Below, piece after piece: positions 58,630-64,000 of a stretch of 64,000 nucleotides of DNA. The position numbers were made by a program, and so were the translations under genes. The stretch is taken from positions 3,365,521 to 3,429,520 of the forward strand of contig NZ_CP144125.1 of the NCBI RefSeq assembly GCF_036429475.1. The letters run 5' to 3'. Position 1 is the first letter of the stretch, and every line of letters starts with the position of its first letter. This DNA is from Halalkalicoccus sp. CGA53 (lineage in GTDB: Archaea; Halobacteriota; Halobacteria; Halobacteriales; Halalkalicoccaceae). The notes beneath the pieces were generated by a model. It searched no databases, had not been told where the DNA came from, and saw only the letters and a list, made by a program, of their open reading frames with translations.

Positions 58630-59292
58630 TGAGACTGCGCTCAATTTTTGCTCGCTCTATTACCAAACCTAACAAACACGGACGACCACTAGCGTTCCGA
58701 TATATTTCGGTCATTCGTCGGTGAAAAACCACTGACTCTATCGTTTCCACTGTTGGAGCGTGTCATAGAATTCATACCACACAATAGTCAGTCAAAGTAC
58801 TGTTATATAGTATAACGGCTTCACTGATCCGTGCACCAGGTGAACGGAGATTGAAGACAGTTAGAGAGCGCTCCTTCGTTTATGAATACTGAACCTTCTC
58901 GTCCGTTCGCTCTGTTTCGCTTCGGAGCAGAGGAGTGTTAGGGGGAAATTCGGCGTTCTCGGAGGTGCTAGCTTTACATCTGTGAACAACCGTGCGAACC
59001 TTCCAATGACACATCAGCAAGGCAAAAATCAAGAGACGAAGCGAGGAGAGCGAAAGCAGCTCTGGAGACTTGGTCGAGATCGCATAGAGTGAGCATGCGA
59101 GAGTGTAAGTGCCTGAAGAAGACAGGTTTCGCTACTTCGGTATCTACTGGTATGGCCGGGGTACTCGCTTGCTCTCGACATCGGGGCCTTGTGCAACACT
59201 CACCGGGAGGTCCATTACTATTGTTGCACAAGGCAGATTAATTTCCGTCATCATGGCGATCGGACTTGCCTAGCGGAGATCTGGTGGTTCCT
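58630..59292. other. gene-poor interval with a 13-bp inverted repeat
   Basis: About 660 bp with no recognised gene. An 85-codon minus-strand frame (58974-59231) overlaps a perfect inverted repeat and shows no domain. Probably an old insertion site. Confidence 0.4.
59186..59234. repeat. perfect 13-bp inverted repeat with 23-bp spacer
   Basis: GCCTTGTGCAACA (59186-59198) is complementary to TGTTGCACAAGGC (59222-59234). No T-run follows, so it is not a standard terminator. The TTGTGCAACA core recalls ends of some haloarchaeal insertion sequences, but this comes from memory and is unverified. It may be a leftover of paired element ends. Confidence 0.45.
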
Positions 59293-60678
59293 TCAGGTGT
59301 CCGTCTCGGTCATCGCTGTTGGTTCAGCCTGGCTGGCGTACGTCTCAGCCAGCTCCACGAGATCGTAGACGTGAATCCCGGTCTTGAACCACAGCACGCG
59401 ATCGGCAGCGCTCCCAAACTCCTCACTGGAACAATCCAAGCGCTCTGAGACAGCGAGAATGAAGTTGTCCGCGTCTACCTGCCGGATCTTCTCCAGCTTC
59501 GATTCCAGATACTCGGGAGTCCAGAATCCAACGACCTCGAGGATCGCCCGACGACCGTCCGGATGCTCGATCGCAAAATCGGGGATCATCACCTCCGCGC
59601 CGAGGTCGAATACGTCGTCCTCTCGCACTAACTCCCACTCCGTCGTTGCTCGTTCCCACTTTTGGGCGAGCGTCCGTTCGACGTCGCTATCGAAGCGCTT
59701 CCCGGCGCTGTAATGCGAATCCAGCCCGTCGGTATGATCCAATGTGAACTGGCGCGTCTCTCCGAGTGTCTCGTCGATAAGGATCTCGGCGGCCATCTCC
59801 CACCGATCACAGAGCGGAAGTGCCGGAAGGAAGTTCGCCATTCGGATCCCGTACTTCTGAGACTGCGAAAACAGCGATGCCGGTCCATCAAGCACGGCTT
59901 CGTACCCTACAGCCTGATCGGTACTCCCGACGCGCTTGCCATCGGCGTCGATCGGGTAGATGCGGTGCATTAGCCCGAACAGCTTCACGTAGCTGAACAC
60001 TGTCCCGAAGTGATCCCACACGCGAATGCACATCTCCGTCGCATCGTAGAGCACCGCCTGCGCGAGCGCGAGATTGTACCGGATCAACAGCCAGTCGACG
60101 GTGAGATCCGTGTGTTCGTACTCTTCGGAGCTACTGCCGGTCAACGCAGTCGTCGATGTCGACGCTGATGTCCTCTCATCACCAGCACCAGTATCAGCGT
60201 ACTGCTCGGCAGTTCGCGTCCCGATCCGGACGAGTCGTTTGTTGCCCTCGAGATCGGCGTACATCCCCCGATAGCACTCTTCGAGTGAGATACCCAGCGC
60301 GTCGGCAACCCCGCTATACACTTCCAGCTTCTGGGTGTCCTTACCGAGTGTGGGCTGTCGGACGATCGGATACCGTTCATTGGCTCGCTCGAACAGTCGC
60401 CGACGAATCTCGCGCGGCTCGACCGGCGAGACGACCTCGAACTCACACTCGTCTTCCAGGAGCTTCGCCAAACCCTGAACGATCTTGTAGTCGGTATCCG
60501 CGACGGTCAGTTCGTCGATCGCGTCCTCGAGGTCACCCTTCGATTCCTCAAGATGCGCCTCGAACAACTGAATGAGCTCTCGGGCGGTCTGCCGGTAGCG
60601 CTCGTCGTTCGAGTTGATAAATAACGGTGTGACCTCTTCATCAGTCGTGCGCGACCGTGAGAGATCAGCCGTTAGCAC
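59293..60678 (-). CDS. bax1: Bax1-like nuclease (DUF790), XPB partner
   Basis: A 461-residue protein of the DUF790/Bax1 family, which binds archaeal XPB and cuts bubble or splayed DNA. The C-terminal nuclease core has MIPDFAIEHPDGRRAILEVV followed by GFWTPEYLESKLEKIRQVDA, giving the D, E-x-x and K pattern of restriction-like nucleases. The N-terminal and middle regions carry RYNLALAQAVLYDATEMCIR and LVRYGTRTAEQ-like helices. The start is GTG at 60678, inside the last codons of the xpb gene (14-bp overlap), so the two are translated from one message. A low-complexity S/T-rich insert near 168-186 is unusual. Confidence 0.85.
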   Translation of the reverse strand: MLTADLSRSRTTDEEVTPLFINSNDERYRQTARELIQLFEAHLEESKGDLEDAIDELTVADTDYKIVQGLAKLLEDECEFEVVSPVEPREIRRRLFERANERYPIVRQPTLGKDTQKLEVYSGVADALGISLEECYRGMYADLEGNKRLVRIGTRTAEQYADTGAGDERTSASTSTTALTGSSSEEYEHTDLTVDWLLIRYNLALAQAVLYDATEMCIRVWDHFGTVFSYVKLFGLMHRIYPIDADGKRVGSTDQAVGYEAVLDGPASLFSQSQKYGIRMANFLPALPLCDRWEMAAEILIDETLGETRQFTLDHTDGLDSHYSAGKRFDSDVERTLAQKWERATTEWELVREDDVFDLGAEVMIPDFAIEHPDGRRAILEVVGFWTPEYLESKLEKIRQVDADNFILAVSERLDCSSEEFGSAADRVLWFKTGIHVYDLVELAETYASQAEPTAMTETDT

Positions 60679-62104
60679 TGCTACTCACCCCCTCACGGCG
60701 GCGTTGGGAGACGTACGTCTCCATCGTATCCTCCGAGATGATCTCGTAGAGGCGTGCCGGCTGACGGTCCTCCGTTGGCCGCAGAATGCGACCAAGCCGC
60801 TGAGCATACTGGCGTTTCGACGCGCTCCCCGAAAGGATGATTCCGACGTTCGCTGCAGGAACGTCGATTCCCTCGTCAAGAACCTGAGACGTTCCCAGCA
60901 TCGAGTACTCGCCGGTGCGGAATCGATCGAGAATCTCGGTGCGCTCCTCAGTTTTCGTCTGATGAGTGATGCAGGGAACGATGAACTCCTGGGAGATGTC
61001 GTAGGCGAAGTCGTTGTTGGCGGTGAAGATGATAGCGCGGTCGTCGTGGTGACGCTTGATCAGGTTATCAAGCGTGTCGAGTTTCTTCGCGGCCGTGCGG
61101 GCGATTCGCTCGGCTCGCTGCTTGGCGATGAGCGCCCGTCGTCCCTCCGGATCGTAGGACGTCCGTTTGAGGAACTCCGCATACCCCTCTGCCTTCCAGA
61201 GGTCGAACTCGTGACTGTCGACGTAGTCGCGGTAGATCTGATACTCCTCGTTATATGTGGTGCGTTCCTTCGGTGTGAGATCAACTGACATATGAATCGT
61301 CTCGTACTCGCTGAGATACTCGCCGGCGAGCTCGTCGACGTCCTCCTGGTAGACGACCGGTCCGATGAGGTCCTCTAAGAGTTCGTGTTTCCCGTCCGGA
61401 CGCTCGTAGGTTGCCGTGAGTCCGAGGCGATACGGCGCGATCGTCATCTCGGGGATCTGCTGGTAGGTCGGAGCAGGCAGGTGGTGTTCCTCGTCGACGA
61501 CGAGCAAGCCAAATCGATCGCCGTACTCGTTGACGTAGCGATAGGCGCTGTCGTAGGTGGTGACGGTGATCGGAGTGACCTCGTGACTGCCACCGCCGAG
61601 AACACCGATCGGCTCTCGCAGCTGATCACCGAAGGCGTTGGTGAGCGTGGCGTGCCACTGGTTCATCAGGTCGATCGTCGGCGTCACAACGAGTGCGCTG
61701 ACACCGGCATCAGCGATCGCTTGTAACCCGAGAAACGTCTTTCCGCTCCCCGTTGGAAGGACGACGCTGCCTCGGCGTCCGTGGTCGATCCACGCGTTGA
61801 GGGCAGCTTGTTGGTACTCACGCGGCTCGATGTGAAGCGCTGGTGTGAGTTCGAGATCGGGGTAGGCTCGGGCGGCATCTTCGATCGTCTGGTTGAATCC
61901 CTGCTGAAGCGTTCGCTGCTTGGCGGTACCTCTTTCCTCTTCGCGATGGCGAGTACCATCCCCCATGCCAGCCCATTCGAGCAACGCTCGATACCGATAT
62001 GCTTGGGCACGGTACTCATCGACGCGCTCATCCCACTCCGCATACGGAGCCGTTTCGGTGGCCCCTCGAAGGAGGAGTGTTCCGTCGTCGAATTCGATTT
62101 TCAT
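60665..62104 (-). CDS. xpb: XPB-family DNA helicase
   Basis: A 479-residue superfamily 2 helicase. Motif I is LPTGSGKTFLGLQAIAD, motif II LLVVDEEHHLPAPTY (D-E-x-H), motif III LGLTATYERPDGK. The C-terminal half has IIFTANNDFAYDISQEFIV and motif VI YAQRLGRILRPTEDRQPARL. A damage-recognition-like N-terminal region (about 1-95) precedes it. The ATG at 62104 is preferred to the upstream frame start at 62158, as it directly opens the conserved MKIEFDDGTLLL. Overlap with bax1 indicates an operon of helicase and nuclease acting together in nucleotide excision repair. Confidence 0.88.
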   Translation of the reverse strand: MKIEFDDGTLLLRGATETAPYAEWDERVDEYRAQAYRYRALLEWAGMGDGTRHREEERGTAKQRTLQQGFNQTIEDAARAYPDLELTPALHIEPREYQQAALNAWIDHGRRGSVVLPTGSGKTFLGLQAIADAGVSALVVTPTIDLMNQWHATLTNAFGDQLREPIGVLGGGSHEVTPITVTTYDSAYRYVNEYGDRFGLLVVDEEHHLPAPTYQQIPEMTIAPYRLGLTATYERPDGKHELLEDLIGPVVYQEDVDELAGEYLSEYETIHMSVDLTPKERTTYNEEYQIYRDYVDSHEFDLWKAEGYAEFLKRTSYDPEGRRALIAKQRAERIARTAAKKLDTLDNLIKRHHDDRAIIFTANNDFAYDISQEFIVPCITHQTKTEERTEILDRFRTGEYSMLGTSQVLDEGIDVPAANVGIILSGSASKRQYAQRLGRILRPTEDRQPARLYEIISEDTMETYVSQRRREGVSSSANG

Positions 62105-62234
62105 CGCGTCTATGAACCCGTTATTGGGGAGAGGGCGAATAACTTGCTTGTTCAGCACACCTCCTCGTTACTTCTTCAATACACCTCTTCATTCGGAGGA
62201 AATGGTTAACTGCGAGGCGGACCTACTCATGCGC

Positions 62235-62633
62235 ATGAGCCGGGACCGAGGAGACGATGGCCGATACGTCGAGAAGGTAAGTCTCGACGATGTGATTGCG
62301 CATCTCCTCGAACGTGACGAGCCGGTCACCGGCAAAGAAGTGGGAGAGATACTGGGGATTTCGAACCGATCTGCACTCGACAAACTCAACGAATTACACG
62401 ACCGCGAGACGGTCGAACGGAAGAAGGTCGGTGGAGGAGCCGTTATCTGGTGGCTCACCGACGAACAGCGCGCGCGCGGTGGCCCTGTCGAGCCACTATT
62501 CGGACTCGTCGGCCTGTTCGGCGACGATGAGGAGGCTGCTACCCGTGCTCGCGCGCGATCCAAGGAGTGGACCGAGGAGTTCGACCGACAGCTGATGAGC
62601 GGTGTCGACGGCACCTCCGACGGAGAGGTGTAG
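62235..62633 (+). CDS. winged-helix antitoxin-like protein
   Basis: A 132-residue protein starting MSRDRGDDGRYVEKVSLDDV, then an HTH (PVTGKEVGEILGISNRSALD, KLNELHDRETVERKKVGGGA) and an acidic helical tail (FGDDEEAATRARARSKEWTE). It lies 12 bp upstream of a PIN-domain gene on the same strand, the arrangement of a toxin-antitoxin pair, and the HTH would autoregulate. Alternative ATGs at 62202 and 62229 exist; 62235 gives the usual family start. A GGAGGA lies one base from the 62202 ATG, too close for normal use. Confidence 0.65.
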   Translation: MSRDRGDDGRYVEKVSLDDVIAHLLERDEPVTGKEVGEILGISNRSALDKLNELHDRETVERKKVGGGAVIWWLTDEQRARGGPVEPLFGLVGLFGDDEEAATRARARSKEWTEEFDRQLMSGVDGTSDGEV

Positions 62634-62645
62634 GTCCCCGTCTAC

Positions 62646-63035
62646 ATGATTCTCGACTCGACGTTCGTTCACGATGTTGTCCACGGAAGCGACGCGGCGA
62701 TCGCTCGACTCACCGAGCTTCGTGATACGGATACACCGGTTGCACTCTCATCGCTCACCGTGTTCGAGGTTGGAGTCGGGTTACGAGAAGAGAGCGCTCG
62801 GTATCGCCAGCGCTTCGACAAACAGATCGAAGAGCTCGTAGTGCTCCCGATCAGTGAGGCCGCTGCCCGTCGCGCAGTGAAAATCCAACACGATCTGCTC
62901 GACCGAGGTGATCGAATCGGTGCACGCGATCTACTCATTGCCGGGACTGCGATCGGGAGTCCAGATCCGCGGGTGCTCACTCGAAACATCGGTGAGTTCG
63001 AGCGTGTCGATGGCCTCAAAGTAGAGAGCTACTAA
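62646..63035 (+). CDS. vapC: VapC-type PIN-domain toxin
   Basis: A 129-residue PIN-domain protein. MILDSTFVHDVVHG holds D4, SSLTVFEVGVGLREES the conserved E, GDRIGARDLLIAGTAIGSPD the D-x-x-I-A-x-A helix, and VLTRNIGEFERVDGLKVESY the final strand. This is a complete ribonuclease toxin set. The antitoxin-like gene is 12 bp upstream. A second complete VapBC pair is at 19969-20609, and a PIN remnant at 57470-57589. Confidence 0.82.
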   Translation: MILDSTFVHDVVHGSDAAIARLTELRDTDTPVALSSLTVFEVGVGLREESARYRQRFDKQIEELVVLPISEAAARRAVKIQHDLLDRGDRIGARDLLIAGTAIGSPDPRVLTRNIGEFERVDGLKVESY

Positions 63036-63208
63036 TTCGTTTCGATCAATCCGATGGGCGTCTGACTGAAAGCTACAGTGCTACAGCCGTAGCACCTTTG
63101 TATGTGACCGACTGCCATCGCTCGCTCATGCAAATTCCGAACACCTGATTATACGCCGGGGTAGTTGATCCTTCGAATCCAGTCGTTCAGCTATTTCGCC
63201 TGTCTTTA
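63036..63208. other. intergenic region, no gene seen
   Basis: About 170 bp downstream of the PIN toxin. No coding or repeat signal was seen; it leads into an antisense zinc-finger-like remnant. Confidence 0.35.
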
Positions 63209-63328
63209 TCACTTTCGTTCAGCAGTCTCCGTGTCTTCCGGACAGTCGTGAAGTCGAAGGCTGGACAGTGTCTCGAACGTCTTGCCACAGTCCTCGGACG
63301 TGGGGGCATCGTCTGTACTCTGTATCAC
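63209..63328 (-). pseudogene. decayed zinc-finger-like small gene
   Basis: From a possible GTG at 63326-63328 the minus strand reads STDDAPTSEDCGKTFETLSS and LRLHDCPEDTETAERK, then TGA. CGKTF with LRLHDC resembles a small C2H2/C2HC finger, but the first Cys of the usual C-x-x-C is Ser, and upstream codons of a related frame (MCADRVCDTEYRRCPHV) are out of phase. Probably a frameshifted relic. Confidence 0.35.
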
Positions 63329-63542
63329 ACACCCGATCGGCGCACATATCACCGATGTCGTTCGATTCCTGTTCGAGGAACTCTGAGCTTCTCCGATGAT
63401 CCCTATGATAAGGATCGGGCAGATTGAAATGTGCGACGGTACGTTAGCCCCTCTATTGATAGATTCAGGACGATGGAAAACAGGACCTGTGACCAGTTGT
63501 ATGGTACCCTCCTAGGCCGGACGGTACCACCGATGGTCGCTT
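63329..63542. other. intergenic region, no gene seen
   Basis: About 210 bp ending at the stop of the gene that runs off the window. Possible terminator or regulatory content was not resolved. Confidence 0.3.
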
Positions 63543-64000
63543 CTACGCCATCTCTCGCCCGGAACGAAAACTCGTTAGATCATCTATTCGTTGTTCGAGT
63601 GCTTCGATCTCGCGCCGAAGCTCTTCGGCGCCTTCGCTCTCGGTTGCTGCGAGGCGATCCTTCAGCCCCTGGAGACGGGTCTCTTTCACGTCCTCGTCGA
63701 CCTCCGCCTTGCGAACGTACTCGCGCTGTTCGATCTCGTAGAGGTCTGACTCGGCGAGCTCGGTTACGTCAAGGACTTCATCGACTTTCTCGCGATCGAC
63801 AGCGAGAACGCGCTCGCGCTCGATCCCTGCATCTTCCAGAGTGGAGAGAACCTCCTCGTCATGTTTGAGCGTCCGTCGACGCCGAGCCGTCCGCTGCACC
63901 GAACCATACTGTCCGTGGACGGGTCGATCGTGATGGAGGCGGTCGAGAAGAACGTCGGTGACTTCCTGGCGGTACTCGTTGGCCCCTCTCTGCACGTCCG
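63543..64000 (-). CDS. 3' end of an unrecognised gene (runs off window)
   Basis: The frame is open from the window edge to a stop at 63543, about 152 codons. An in-frame GTG at 63993-63995 could be read as a start, but no stop separates it from the edge, so the gene probably extends beyond. Visible text: EYRQEVTDVLLDRLHHDRPV, GQYGSVQRTARRRRTLKHDE, and a C-terminal coiled coil (EGAEELRREIEALEQRIDDL). The family is not recognised; it resembles haloarchaeal proteins of transferred regions only in style. Confidence 0.5.
   Translation of the reverse strand, partial: DVQRGANEYRQEVTDVLLDRLHHDRPVHGQYGSVQRTARRRRTLKHDEEVLSTLEDAGIERERVLAVDREKVDEVLDVTELAESDLYEIEQREYVRKAEVDEDVKETRLQGLKDRLAATESEGAEELRREIEALEQRIDDLTSFRSGREMA

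Noticed and set aside
58974-59231. 85-codon minus-strand frame with several cysteines
   Set aside because: It overlaps a perfect inverted repeat and shows no transposase or zinc-ribbon pattern on inspection.
1-64000. CRISPR arrays, rRNA or tRNA genes
   Set aside because: No regularly spaced repeats and no rRNA- or tRNA-like segments were found by eye.

Overview
The window is haloarchaeal chromosome (class Halobacteria). Proteins are strongly acidic with many D/E residues and Tat-type signals are common. Several genes have TATA boxes 25-30 nt ahead of the start codon with no room for a leader. Families seen mainly in haloarchaea recur: PhiH1-like winged helices, DUF6653, small CxxC proteins and VapBC variants. 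No rRNA, tRNA or CRISPR array was seen. The exact genus cannot be read from the sequence.

Layout. (1) 0.1-8.2 kb: a geranylgeranyl-reductase-family flavoprotein, a winged-helix regulator, and a four-gene polyamine-type ABC importer (PotD/A/B/C-like) followed by a histone-deacetylase-fold amidohydrolase, probably an acetylpolyamine deacetylase. (2) 8.6-19.7 kb: an EamA transporter, an O-antigen-ligase-like membrane protein and a conserved membrane module (DUF4350, MoxR ATPase, a minus-strand DUF58 gene with two small membrane partners, a DUF4129-like Ig-domain protein, DUF1616). A VapBC pair follows, with a frameshifted copy of the DUF1616 gene end beyond it. (3) 21.2-32.1 kb: surface-glycan genes (GT2, four GT4 enzymes plus a truncated one, two sulfatase-fold hydrolases, a large membrane protein, a flippase). 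From 25.4 to 31.1 kb this block is visibly AT-rich, as if imported. (4) 32.3-35.2 kb: a broken winged-helix gene, two tiny CxxC genes with a hairpin leader, and glmS. (5) 35.6-54.0 kb: a second glycan block (phosphoglycosyl transferase, two DUF302-like secreted proteins, a CHRD protein, a secreted beta-helix protein, two GT4, a sulfatase relic carrying a MITE, a polymerase, a flippase with a coupled 46-residue membrane peptide, two sugar-transfer ATP-grasp proteins, an asparagine-synthase-like protein, an O-antigen ligase). It ends at a deletion relic of glmS that still has its duplicated upstream region. (6) 55-64 kb: a winged-helix gene divergent from an overlapping operon of small CxxC proteins with the same kind of hairpin leader, toxin relics, DUF6653, the XPB-Bax1 helicase-nuclease pair, a second PIN toxin module, and the end of a gene running off the window.

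How it works together: GlmS makes glucosamine-6-phosphate for amino-sugar nucleotides. The phosphoglycosyl transferase and GT2 load lipid carriers, the GT4 enzymes extend the glycan, the flippases and polymerase/ligase proteins export, polymerise and transfer it, and the ATP-grasp, asparagine-synthase-like and sulfatase-fold proteins probably decorate it. The region has a history of cassette exchange: duplicated glmS ends, two related GT/sulfatase blocks with complementary gene loss, a MITE, and AT-rich inserts.

The most interesting candidate for something undescribed is a two-hairpin leader directly abutting the first start codon of two separate small-CxxC-protein operons (32.73 kb and 55.36 kb). 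The two copies share architecture, a conserved C.A mismatch and one compensatory base-pair change.
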